Assembly: GCA_030278955.1 (NCBI GenBank)
Contig: JAOANR010000004.1
Location: 21,212,976 to 21,276,975 of the forward strand
DNA length: 64,000 nt
DNA from: Hygrophila difformis
Lineage: Eukaryota > Streptophyta > Magnoliopsida > Lamiales > Acanthaceae
Direction of reading: 5' to 3'
This document shows, in pieces, positions 23,301 through 33,861 of the stretch. Positions within the stretch are counted from its first letter, which is position 1, and the number at the start of each line of letters is the position of its first letter. The notes under the pieces are model-generated. The model saw only the letters and a program-made list of their open reading frames with translations, was not told the DNA's origin and made no database searches. Both the position numbers and the translations under genes were made by a program.

Positions 23301-23520
23301 TTCAAATTCCGCTGCAATACATGTATTTAAATATTATTCTCCGCTGCAACTTTGATATTATTGTTTTTTTTAAAATTATATTATAATGGGCTGTTTGAAT
23401 GATTTAAATTCTGAAAAACCATAGCCTTGCATCTCTTTAGCAAGCTCGGAGAAACCGTGTCTTGCTAGGGAGGTGTGGCGGTGACATCCCGGCCTGGGTT
23501 ATCAAATCCGGGGTGTTACA
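20371..23520 (+). mobile_element. Element A 3' LTR
   Basis: Nearly identical to the 5' LTR, with the same hairpin array (22522-22643) and conserved terminal blocks. It ends GGGGTGTTACA and is followed by the TTATC duplication and MULE sequence (agcgatgtcaagtgc). Confidence 0.93.
22522..22643 (+). repeat. 46-bp hairpin repeats in element A 3' LTR
   Basis: Three copies as in the 5' LTR, each with stem GCCGG, loop ATCA, stem CCGGC. Confidence 0.85.
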
Positions 23521-23525
23521 TTATC

Positions 23526-23960
23526 AGCGATGTCAAGTGCAATTTTTCAGCGATGTGTACATTGCATTTTAAGCGATGGTTTTATATGGTTTTCAGCGAT
23601 AGAGAGCAAGCATTTTAAGCGATGATGATAGATCGTCGTTTTTGATTTTATATGTATGTTTCTGAGTTCTGAGTTATGTTGAGCGATGGACATCAAGCAT
23701 TTTGTGATATGTTTCTCTTTTTCTGAGTTTTCTGAAATTTCATATTTATACATTCATTTAAGCGACAAAATGTTTGTACATGTGAATATAGCATTTTAAG
23801 CGATGGTTCTATATTGTTTTCAGCGATTGAATATAAGCATTTTAAGCGATGGGTGTATATTGTTTTCAGCGATGGAAGGAGATATATTTCATTTTTATGG
23901 AGTGGCCTAAATGAAATGGACCTAAATAAAATTAAATGGGCCTCGGAAAATTTTTCAAAC
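23526..23960. other. MULE spacer with CAGCGAT motifs
   Basis: Forward motifs at about 23524, 23547, 23596, 23819 and 23867, and cattttaagcgatgg at 23567, 23610 and 23795. The phrase 'gtttctgagttctgagttatgtt' repeats one found near 14775, so this resembles a duplicated spacer. Confidence 0.6.
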
Positions 23961-23968
23961 TGTGAGCC

Positions 23969-23976
23969 TTATAAAA
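23969..23976 (+). promoter_or_regulatory. TATA box of the small MULE gene
   Basis: TTATAAAAGG about 90 bases before ATG 24060, preceded by tgggcc elements (about 23936) of the kind found in plant promoters and followed by the typical 5' UTR phrase 'aaaccctaatttctc'. Confidence 0.55.
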
Positions 23977-24059
23977 GGAATCACATTCATTTCTCGAATT
24001 TTCATTTCTAAACCCTAATTTCTCAAAACCGTAATCAGAATCACCTTCATTTCTCAGAA

Positions 24060-25093
24060 ATGTCGTCCAAAAGAAGATGCAGGGAAGAGAGTTCCAGTCG
24101 CACATCCGACTTGTTCACACAATGCTGGGAGATGTTCGGGAACTATCTGAAGGATACACATCCGACGTGTGACAATGCGCGCGGACTGAATGATTTAATA
24201 GAAAAAATGTTAAACGCTGGGTATGTGACGAAGAAGCATCGAGATATTCTTATTGAAACACAGGTATTTCTTATTGAAATTACAGCTGAGTATGCTTAGG
24301 AACCTTTTGATTAAAGGTTTAAATTGTTTTATGTTTTTAATGGTTAGAATGGTTTTGGTTGGAATTGTTTTGAACTGATTTATGGTTTTTAATGCTGTTT
24401 TGAACTGATTATGGTTGTTCTAGGGTTACGAATTGTTTCAGTGTTTATGTTTGAACTATTTGAAATGATTATGGTTGTTCTAGGGTTATGAGTTGTTTAA
24501 GTGTTTTATGGTTGTTTTAGTTATTAATTATTTTTTTACTGATTATTGTTGTTTTAATGATTTGTTTTGAACTGATTATGGTTGTTTTTTAGTGATATGA
24601 ATTGTTTTTGTACTGATTATGGTTGTTTTAGTGATTGTTTTGAACTAATTATGGTTGTTCCAAAAAATTGTTTCAGTGCTATGAATTGTTTTGTATCTTA
24701 TATTTACATCTTATATGTTAATAAGCTATCTTTCTTATATGTTGAAACACAGGAATTTCTGTTGAAAATTATAACTGAGTATCCTGATATTGAGGCTGCT
24801 GAAAGATCTTATAACATCATGTATCCCCACTTCGAAGCTCTGGATATTCATATTGGTGTCCTCCAAAATGAAGGCAGATCTAATGGTGTTGATGTGAACA
24901 GACGTTCATTTGATCCCACACAGCTGCGTGAAATGTAAATCATTATCGCATCGTTAAAGTCTCATTTGCAAATACTCCAGGGCAGTTGAGAGAACGCAAA
25001 AAGGCTTTTGCAAATATGTGGGAAGATCTGATTCATAGGCTTAGGGCGATGCATCAAGCCATCTCTGATCCAACTCATATCCCTGCTGTTTAA
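24060..25093 (+). pseudogene. Small unknown MULE gene with one frameshift
   Basis: Not recognised. Exon 1 is 24060-24263 (MSSKRRCREESSSRTSDLFT..., ends IETQ before gtattt). Intron 24264-24752 is T-rich with degenerate ttttgaactgattatggttg repeats. Exon 2 starts at 24753 (EFLLKIITEYPDIEAAE). Exon 2 meets TAA at 24936-24938, but the overlapping frame is open from 24932 through 25093 and reads naturally (QLRERKKAFANMWEDL, IHRLRAMHQAISDP), so a single-base deletion in the A run near 24931 is likely. The intact product would be about 180 residues, small and helical. The exon 1/intron border IETQVFLIEITAEY resembles the start of exon 2, VETQEFLLKIITEY, a short internal duplication. A TATA box and a 5' leader make this a true gene. 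Confidence 0.6.
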
Positions 25094-25409
25094 TATGTTT
25101 TTGGAATGTTTTTGAATGACTCTTGAATTGTGGTGTTTTGGAATGACTTGTTTTTGTGAAGTTTTTGGATGTTTTTATGACTTTTTTGAATGGTGGTGTT
25201 GAATGTGTTTTATGACTTTGTGATTGAATGAAATGTTGAATGTTGAATGTTTGATTTATGGTGTTGAATGTTTTATGACTTTGAATGGATTTAACTGATT
25301 TAGTGTTATGAATTTAGTGTTATGAATTGTTTCAGTGAACTCGCTTAAAAAAATAGTTGTTCTTCGCTGAAAAGTTATAACATCTCTGCAAAGCGTATTA
25401 GTATCTCGC
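25094..25409. other. 3' flank of the small MULE gene
   Basis: T- and G-rich sequence with repeated 'tgaatgttttatgacttt' phrases. No gene seen. The first reverse-oriented motifs (cgctgaaaag) appear at about 25368. Confidence 0.5.
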
Positions 25410-26234
25410 TTAAAGGAATCTCAATCATCGCTGAAAATAATAGTACAATCTCGATGAAATGAAGCACATACCATCGCTGAAAAGTATAATGTTCTATCGC
25501 TGAAAATAATGATACAAATTAATATGTTTTAATTAGGAATTAATAATTTCGTTAAAAATAGTATCTTAAAGAAAACAGTTGCACTTCATCGATAGTGTAC
25601 CATTATTTCCAAGTCATCGCTGAAAATAATAGCACACTCTCGCTGAAATGAACTACATTCCATCACTGAAAAGAATAACTATGTATCGCTGAAAATAATG
25701 ATACAAATTAATATAATTTGTGTCAGTAATATGTTGTAATTAGGAATTAATAATTTCGTTAAAAATAAAAACATATGATGTATCGCTGAAAAGTACATAG
25801 TGAAATCGCTTAAAGAGTATTAGTATCTCTGCAAAGTGAATTAATATCTCTGCAAAGTGTATTAGTATCTCGACAAAAACAATTGCACTTCATCGAGAGT
25901 GTACCATTATTTTTCAAAAGTCATCGCTGAAAATAATGGCACACTCTCACTGAATGAACTACATTCCATCGCTGAAAAGAATAACTATGTATCGCTAAAA
26001 ATAATGATACAAATTAATATAATTTGTGTCAGTAATATGTTGTAATTAGGAATTAATAATTTCGTTAAAAATAAAAACATATGATGTATCGCTGAAAAGT
26101 ACATAGTGAAATCGCTTAAAGAGTATTAGTATCTCTGCAAAGTGAATTAATATCTCTGCAAAGTGTATTAGTATCTCGACGAAAACAATTGCACTTCATC
26201 GAGAGTGTACCATTATTTTTCAAAAGTCATCGCT
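25410..26234 (-). repeat. ~307-bp tandem repeat carrying TCGCTGA motifs (left part)
   Basis: One partial copy from about 25410, then full copies starting at 25614 and 25921 (period 307). A third copy begins at 26228 and is cut by element B after tcgct. The units share 'tcatcgctgaaaataat', 'caaattaatataatttgtgt', 'aggaattaataatttcg' and 'tctctgcaaagtg'. The motif is the reverse complement of the CAGCGAT motif to the left. Confidence 0.85.
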
Positions 26235-28984
26235 TGTAACACCGAGGAAAAACAAATTCAAATTGTTTTGAACTACGTCATGACTTGATCCATTCACAGG
26301 GTACGTAGGCAGCTTGGAACTAATTTCTAAGTTCAGTCACGAAATAAATCACAAAATAAATCACGAAATAGATCACAAGGGCGATAGGAGGAGTTGGAAC
26401 CAATTTAGACTAGGCTAATTAGGACACGGAAATGTTGCGAGCGATAATTCGGACTCGTAACAAGTTTAAGGAAAGGATTCCGAACCGGAGACGACCCAAG
26501 GAATCGAGCTAACACGTAGAAAGCCGATAGGGAAAAGCAAGGAAAGACCCGACAGAACACGCGGACCGCCGAACCGGCCGGCCCGCGCCCTCCGCGCGCT
26601 GCCGCGCGGCCACCGCGCGGACGGAGGTGTCGCGACTCCAGGGCAGACCACGCGTGCTCCGCGCGGACAAAGGCCTATGTGCGCGTCACCAGCGCGCCAG
26701 AGGTGCAGGAGGTGTAAACTTTCCTTCTATGGCGATTTTCTTGCCAAAAATCCGACCTCAATCGGTGGCAAGTCGATCACAACAATGGGGAAGGGCATAA
26801 GATCAGATTTGGGCGCCTCCTCCCCATAATTCTCAGAAAACCTAACCCTAAACACCTCCAATATTCCACTCCAAGTCAAAACCTCTCCGAACTCACTTTC
26901 CGGCGAGTATTCCGGCGACGGCAAGGCGAAAGGAACCAAGCCCTGCCCTCTAGACTCTTGGTAAGCTATTGTACAAAGTTTTAATTCGTCCATATATCTC
27001 AGAAACTCATATTCTAACCCTTTTTCCTTACTACGATTTCCCGTCGGAAAACGAACAAAAAGCGATCGGAGAAATTGGCCGTTCGTCGTGACCCTAGGAC
27101 GTCCGGAAACCCAATCCAGCAACCCCATTCTCTAACTAAGTAAGTTAAAACCTTACTCACAAATTTTCGTGGTTGTTTGTTGTTTAAAACTCGAGATATA
27201 GGCTTGTAACAAAAATCGATTTTCAAAAACCCTATTTTCGTCCAATTTCAAAGACCCGCCTAAAACTCGACCTTCGGGAATTCAAACCGAAAACGTTTCA
27301 ACATAAAAGTTGTTCCTAACACCCTTATCTATCTTGTGTCCAAATTTCAGCCATTGACATTAAGTTTTGCTATCCCAAATCACGCCGTAAACTTTCTGTG
27401 ACAACCCGAACATTTTAAACTGTGACAGTTTTCTTTGCTCAACTTGATGCATGTTTTTCACCCATTTTTCGAACGATTTAACTTTGCATTCCTCAACAAA
27501 AGTTGTACATAATTGAGTCTAGATTATGCATATAAAATTTCACGGATTTTGGTGTTCATTTGATATGTCAAACGGTCGAATTTTCAGAACTGCTTTAAAA
27601 TTATTTCGAAGGCCGCGAGTATGCAGTGAGTTGTGGTCGATTTTTGAGTACCAAGAATTCATTATTTCCAAATTCTTAAAACATGAAAGTTGTTCCTTAA
27701 CGTGTTTTGTAGTTACTGTAAAAATTTCGCATCGATTGGTTTTGAAATGAATTTTTAATCAGCGTTGCACGAACCTGTGACGGAACTAGTTTTTAAGACA
27801 GAAATTATTCTTTGCAATGAACTCGAATTTCGACTCACTTCGGAACCTTATTTCCACAAACTTAAAACATGAAAGTTGTTCGTGTGTGTGTTTTTGAACT
27901 ACTGTAAAGATTTCAGAATTTTTGGTGTAAAGACGAATTTTTAATTAAGAAAGGCGTAAACTGCCTCGAATAGGATTTTTCGAACTTGAGAAAACTCGAA
28001 CTATGAAAACGCGATATCGATCATTTGATAACTTTGAAATACGAACTTTTGAAAAATCCCGTTCACTAGGCTGAGCCGATCTTCATGCTATCATTATCTT
28101 TGAGACTGCCTCGTTAGTGGTCTCCTTACTATCTGAGATTGCCTCTTTAGTGATCTCGCACGCTGTATTTTTGGATCGCCTCGTTGGTGGTCCTACTATC
28201 TTTTTGGATCGCCTCATTAGTGGTCCTACTATCTTTTTGAGACTGCCTCGTTAGTGGTCTCCCATTGTTTGGACTGCCTCGTTAGTGGTCCTATGTTGAG
28301 ATTGCCTCGTTAGTGATCTCCCGGTATGGTGTCCTCTTCTTAGTCTACGGGATAAAATGTAAAAGACTTGTGTGAGTGTTCCATTATGCTTAAATCGCAT
28401 TTATCATGTCTTTAATTATGTATTTAAAATTTATGCATCTTAAATTATGCTTTAAATTACGCTTTTAAAATTAAGTCCTTTAGTCATGTTTTTCCGCTGC
28501 TAATAAATTATGCATTTTTAAATTCACGTACGGTAAGCGAAATCTTTAGTTTAAACACATGTAACCCCTTTTATTTGTTAGTTAGGGATTAACTTACTCA
28601 GTATATCTTTATACTGACAACCGTTGTCATTTCCTTTTTACAGAGTATGTCGAGTGACGCATGCACGCGCATTTGGGGGGATATATTTGTGAACATTTTT
28701 ATTTACTGCATCATACTAATGTTTTACCGGGTCTGTTAAACCCGAGGTTTTGGCCGTGTTGGCCGCGATTACTTTTCCGCTGCATTTACCTTATCCATGC
28801 ATGATGATTTTTGCTATCGTACTTGATTTGAAGTATTAATAAATTCCGGACTCATTGTTGAATGTTTTAAAACCTTGTATATCCATAAGCCTTGCACCTC
28901 CTTAGCGAGCTCGGGAATCCGTGTCTTGCTAGGGAGATGCGGCGGTGACACCTCGGCCTGTGTTACCAAATCCGGGGTGTTACA
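26235..28984 (+). mobile_element. Element B 5' LTR
   Basis: TGTAACACCGAGG...GGGGTGTTACA. It starts with the block gttttgaactacgtcatgac / tcacagggtacgtaggcagc, has a GC-rich segment at 26540-26700, the hairpin array at 28102-28320 and the terminal conserved blocks. Compared with the 3' LTR it lacks about ten bases in the ccggccgg repeat near 26575. Confidence 0.93.
28102..28320 (+). repeat. Array of seven hairpins with covarying stems, B 5' LTR
   Basis: Seven units share the loop tGCCTCgTTAGTG. The stems vary together: GAGAC with GTCTC (28102-28124, 28239-28261), GAGAT with ATCTC (28135-28157, last unit ending 28320), and GGATC with GGTCC through a G-U wobble (28173-28193, 28206-28226). One unit has GGACT with a GGTCC arm. 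Confidence 0.8.
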
Positions 28985-28987
28985 AGT

Positions 28988-29000
28988 TGGTATCAGAGCC
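28988..29000 (+). other. Primer binding site of element B (tRNA-iMet)
   Basis: TGGTATCAGAGCC three bases after the 5' LTR. Confidence 0.9.
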
Positions 29001-29340
29001 AGGTTAATTTTTAAAAAAGCTATTACTATTATTTTTAAACCTTTATTTTTTTTAAAACCCAAGTATTATTTTTTTAAATTATTTATTTTGACTACTAGTA
29101 TTATTTTTAGCCCAAAAGTTTATTTCTCTTTTTCATAAGCCCAAAATCTTAGCCAAAGGAATATTTAATTTGGGCCCACTATAGAGGCCCAACCTTTAGC
29201 AATTTATTTTAAACATACGAATAAATTAAATTTTAATGGGGAAGGGACTTGCACTTGCATGTTGCATATAGATCTAATTCCTGCACATCTTGACCATGCA
29301 TAAAACACACTCTAACTTTAACCTACCGTGTCAACACTAG

Positions 29341-29868
29341 ATGGCTGCTTCGAACGCAAACATGATCAACCTATTAATGAGGTTGATGGAAGCCTACCTC
29401 GGAACCCCTCAAAACGTGAACAACTTCAGGCTAAGAGTAGAACAAATGGAGGCCAACCTAGGTCACCTGGCTAACCTAGGGGGAGCGGGGCACCAAGACC
29501 TGACCCAACTCCAAACCCAAATCAACGAACTCCAGGCCCACGAGACTGAGCTTCGGGCCCAACTGGACGACGTAGAGACCGAAGCAGGGGTCCTGGGATA
29601 TCAACTGCTTCACTAGAAGGATGACTTGCCTCCACACGCCCCCCTTGGCCCAGGAGCTCCTCCCGCAGCTAGCCCCGTTGTTGACCTTGTCGCCAACCCG
29701 ACAGCCGCACCGACTCCAGTTGCCACCATCGATCCTGTTCCTACCACTGGACCCGCTTGGCCAGCAAGCCCGGTGTTCCATGGGCCCCTTGGCACGGGCA
29801 CCATTGAGGACGCAAGTGATGAGGACGATCCCATGGAGGATCCGACTACCTACCCTTCCCAGGCTTAG
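29341..29868 (+). pseudogene. Leader ORF of element B (coiled-coil plus Pro/acidic), one in-frame TAG
   Basis: ATG 29341 opens 91 codons of a helical, coiled-coil-like protein (NFRLRVEQMEANLGHL, LTQLQTQINELQAHETEL). TAG at 29614-29616 is followed in the same frame by 83 more codons rich in Pro and Ala with an acidic end (EDASDEDDPMED) and stop at 29866-29868. It lies between the PBS and gag, where most chromoviruses have only leader sequence. It does not resemble Gag. Function unknown. The TAG may be a mutation or a readthrough signal. Confidence 0.55.
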
Positions 29869-30178
29869 GGGATTATCGACACATTATTCCTATTGTTCTC
29901 TTCCCTATTTTCCCGAACTATGTTCAGGATCTTTGCTACTTGTCGCTTGTACCGAAACAAAAACTTCTACTGGGCAATAAAGTCACAAACGCTTATTTTA
30001 TACACCATCTTTATATCTTATCAAAGCGCCGACAGACAAACAACGCATCTATTTCTGCATAACAAATCGACAAGTACCTCGAACCCTAAAAACCCTAAAC
30101 GACTGAAGGAATACATACAAATACTAACCAACTCCTGATAAGCACCATTCAATTCAGCAAAACATTTTTTCCCACACT
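29869..30178. other. Element B leader between leader ORF and array C
   Basis: No gene. It continues after the array at 43918, 40 bases before the gag ATG. TTATC at 30179-30183 is the left target duplication of array C. Confidence 0.6.
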
Positions 30179-30183
30179 TTATC

Positions 30184-32844
30184 TGTAATACCCGAGAATT
30201 TTGCAACATAAAATAAATAAATAGATAATAAATAAATACAATACTTAAATAAACATGATAAAGGGATAAAGAATCAAAAAAGATGAGAAATGAAATTTAA
30301 ATTAAAAAGGAATCAAAATTCCAAGAACCCGGGAAGCCGAAGACAATTTAATCGAATAAATGGTTACACGGAAACCCAACACCGATGGACTCAATAACTC
30401 GAGTCCAAACATAAATTTAGATCCGAGTAAAACTAAGATAGGAAATCGGAGCCCGAAGATACCCCGGAAATCCGAATCCGGGAACATAGGGGGATAGAAG
30501 CACGAAAGAGAGGAGGAAACGCCCGACGGATCGCACGACCCGGCCCAGACCGAAGTCCAGGCCAGGACGGCGCGGTGGCCGCGCGCCCAATGGGGAAAAC
30601 CGCGCCAACAGCGCGCCACATGACAGATTTGTTTGTTGCGTGAATCTCTCGCCCGATTCCGGATTTTTCGACTTTCGGTTGAACATATCTCGACTCAAGA
30701 CGCTTGGGGTCAGATCTTGGACGCCCTAGGTCTTAAATATCTATATATAAACCCTCTTGGTAGCCCCGAACATCTTTACAAAACCCTACGAAATCTCTCT
30801 ACACACAAAACCCTAATTCCGGAGTCGTCGGAGGCACAAAACCGAATCAAGGGACTGACTTGGACGAAAATTAGGAGTCTTCGATCATCGGGGTAAGATT
30901 CGAACCATTCTTGTCTATTCTTTTCCATTCAAGATTCGAAAACGAATCCTAATTAAATCTCTTTCTATTCTAAACCCCGATCCGGACGCGTTGAGGAAAA
31001 ACGAAGGATCTCGGAGGGAGAACGAAGAACGTGGAAGCCACGCCTCCGAATCATCGAGCCGAGACATCCGTAAATCAGTAAATTAACTCTTACATGGTTT
31101 TGGGATGAATTAAAACATTCAAAACTAAAAGATTATCAAGAAACCGTAAATCTGTCAATTCTTACTTTCTATCGGCGCAACAGATTTGTCGAATTTTTCC
31201 AAACCTCAAAACGAACTCAAACGGAAAAACTTAAAACACGAAAAACATTCCTAAGACTTAGATCTAGCTACTGTAAATTTTTGAGAATTTTTGGAATTGA
31301 TATGCGAAAACCCATTGAAACCGAGCTGGTTAAATCTAGATCTTGAAATCTTGGACAGAACTTGGGAATGATCTTGATCACGTTTTTGACTAGGGTTCTA
31401 GGCCGATTTAGATCTTTTGCCGAACATGAAAGTTGTAGATAAACGTCTTAAGATGGTCTCGGTAAAATTTCATTTAATTTGGAGTTGATTTGCTATGGTA
31501 GAATTTGAAATCTTTAAACTGTGACATATAAAATTCGGACAGATTTGTTCTTATGCGAAAATTGACGTTTTTGACATATTTGGGTATCTCGGATTGAAAA
31601 AGTTAAAACACGAAAGTTGTTCGTCTCGACGTTTCTGGGTCAGTAGTGAAATTTCGGAATTTTTGGAATTAAATCTGAATTTAGACGAATTTAAGAGTAA
31701 ACGATGGTTGACCGAGTCAAATCTTGAAAAATCTTGTTGAAAAAGATTTTGAATGATATCGGAGCGGATAGCGTCCTGAAATAGTATATTTTGAGAAACT
31801 TACTAAACTTGAGAAATTAGCCTTTAAGGTTTAAATGATTGGGAATTCCATTGAAATAAAATACGCATGAAATACGATGCTTGCCGAAAGGCAATTGAAA
31901 TATCCTGCTTGCCGAAAGGCAATTGAAATATCTTGCTTGCCGAAAGGCAATTGAAATATCTTGCTTGCCGAAAGGCAATTGAAATATCCTGCTTGCCGAA
32001 AGGCAATTGAAATATCTTGCTTGCCGAAAGGCAATTGAAATATCCTGCTTGCCGAAAGGCAATTGAAATATCCTGCTTGCCGAAAGGCAATTGAAATATC
32101 TTGCTTGCCGAAAGGCAATTGAAATATACTGCTTGCCGAAAGGCAATTGAAATATAAAACTTGCCGAATGGAAATTGAAATATAAACTTGAAACATGAGA
32201 CATGAGATATGAAACTAGGAGACTCGAAAATTGTTCCTTTTGGATTATGCTTTTAAATTATGTCCTATAATTATATTGCTTTGCAAATTATATTTATGAT
32301 CTTATGAAATCTCTATCCTTTAAATTATGCCATTTAATTATTGTTAGATAAATAAGTTAAATTATGTGGTGTTGTGCACATGTTTTCTTTAAATATTAAA
32401 TAATGGCTTTGAAACCCCATAGATATGTATGTGTTAACTTATTCAGCACGTAGTGCTGACCAAAACCATATTTTCTTTTTCTTTTCCTTCCAGAGTTGAA
32501 AATTATGCATCGTCATATGCATACACGGGAAGCTTGGGAGGATATATTAGTTTGAATTTTTGTATTAGACTAGATCTTGCATGAACGGGCCTGTTTAACC
32601 CGTGATTAGGCCGTGTTGGCCCTATATTTAAAATTCCGCTGCGATCCATATATGTAAATATTATTTTTCCGCTGCAACTTTGATGTACTATTTTTAAATT
32701 ATATATAAATGGGCTGTTTGAATGTTTTAAATTCTGAAAAACCATAGCCTTGCATCTCTTTAGCAAGCTCGGAGAAACCGTGTCTTGCTAGGGAGATGTG
32801 GCGGTGACATCCCGACCTGGGTGACCAAAAACCGGGGTGTTACA
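30184..32844 (+). mobile_element. Array C LTR 1
   Basis: TGTAATACCCGAGAATTTTG...CCGGGGTGTTACA, 2661 bp. It has TATA-like ctatatataaacc at 30750, a 28-bp hairpin array at 31879-32176 and the group's terminal blocks. The family is the same as the solo LTR at 1373 and the LTR of element D. Confidence 0.92.
31879..32176 (+). repeat. 28-bp GNRA-hairpin repeats, C LTR 1
   Basis: Ten units plus one decayed unit of 28 bp. Each has the perfect stem TTGCC, loop GAAA, stem GGCAA, followed by ttgaaatatc/t. GAAA is a GNRA-type tetraloop if transcribed. Long minus-strand ORFs here are artefacts of a stop-free repeat. Confidence 0.9.
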
Positions 32845-33861
32845 AGGTGGTATCAGAGCCCAGAATATTTTAAAGCTATCTATTTCAAAGAAAATATCTG
32901 ATACCAAAGTGGTATCAGAGCCCGGCTATTTTTAAACTATTATTTTTAAACCATTATTATTTTTAAACTATTATTAATATTTTGACTATTATTTTAAATT
33001 TTAAAGTATTATTTCCATGGGAAAATTTTTATTTTAAAAACCCATGGGAAAATATATATATGTGGTGCATTAAATTATCATTGGGGGGAAATATCATTTG
33101 CATTTGCATGTTGCATCTCTGTTATGAACTTAGAATCTTGGCGAAACTTGAACTTAGAATCTTGGAAACTTGAACTTAGAATCTTGGAAATTTCAACTTA
33201 GAATCTTTGCGAATTTGAACTTAGAATCTTGGCGAAGTTGAACCTAGAATCTTGGCGAAATTAACTTAGATCTCTTGTTACACCAATATAATCTTGAGGC
33301 ATGACATCGAATTAGAAACAGTAACTAGATACTGATCCTGCCTTAGTTTTAGATCGCGTTCATCTAAGCGCACGCCTAAACATAACAATCCTCGACCTTA
33401 GCCATTCCTACCCTTGTACAAATTCGAGAACTCCTTAATGTGGAACAATAAAAATCAAGTCTTTATTAAAACATTCTCTATTCCAAAAATTTTGTTGGAT
33501 TCCCAAACAACAAATCCATTTCAAACGCACGACTCATTTAAACCTTGACCCGAACCTTCTTGAGAATAATGAATAGGCAATTATGGGGCATAACTGAAGT
33601 CCTAAGGGGGAGAGGATGTAATACCCCGTAAAATAGACATTTATTTTTGACGATATGTATTCCGAATGAATAAATAAACATATTCAAATTGTTTTGAACT
33701 ACGTTATGGCTTGATCCCTTCACAGGGTACGTAGGCAGCTTAGAAGTTTTAATTCTAAGTTCAGTCACAAAATAATAAAATAAACAAAAGGATTAGTTCC
33801 TAATACGAGAAAAGCCGAAACACAACTTCGAGGACGAAGTTGATTCTTAAGGAGGATAGAC
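32845..33861 (+). mobile_element. Array C internal region 1 (non-coding)
   Basis: Starts with two primer sites (32848-32860 and 32910-32922). It then has an AT-rich leader, short direct repeats of cttagaatcttggcgaaact (33125-33270), a first polypurine tract and a TGTAATACCCCG B-type LTR start at 33617. The second hairpin (AACTTCG, AGGA, CGAAGTT) and polypurine tract aaggaggataga (33849-33860) precede LTR 2. No ORF resembles gag or pol. Confidence 0.9.
32898..32922 (+). other. Second primer site inside a perfect inverted repeat
   Basis: CTGATACCA (32898-32906), AAG, TGGTATCAG (32910-32918), continuing agcc. The right arm is a PBS; the left arm equals the 3' end of initiator tRNA-Met including CCA. 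The same structure is at 36606 and 40286. Confidence 0.8.

Larger units (their letters stand above)
14892..23520 (+). mobile_element. Element A: non-autonomous Ty3/gypsy retrotransposon
   Basis: Complete element with TTATC target duplications at 14887-14891 and 23521-23525. The LTRs are 14892-18042 (3151 bp) and 20371-23520 (3150 bp) and nearly identical, so insertion was recent. The internal region is only 2.3 kb. It has a PBS for tRNA-iMet at 18046, a decayed leader ORF, a Gag-derived zinc-knuckle ORF (19219-19983) and two polypurine tracts. There is no capsid, protease, reverse transcriptase or integrase, so movement would need proteins from a relative. Confidence 0.93.

Noticed and set aside
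28988..29000. tRNA-iMet-like sequence as a tRNA gene
   Set aside because: Only the 12-13 bases complementary to the tRNA 3' end are present; it is the primer site.
31879..32176. CRISPR-like regular 28-bp repeats
   Set aside because: Repeats are contiguous without unique spacers and lie in a plant LTR; they are a minisatellite of hairpins.
31817..32203. Long minus-strand ORFs in three frames (FQLPFGKQDISIAF-type repeats), repeated in the other C LTRs
   Set aside because: They arise because the 28-bp hairpin repeat contains no stop in any minus frame; 28 is not a multiple of three, so all frames cycle through the same peptide.
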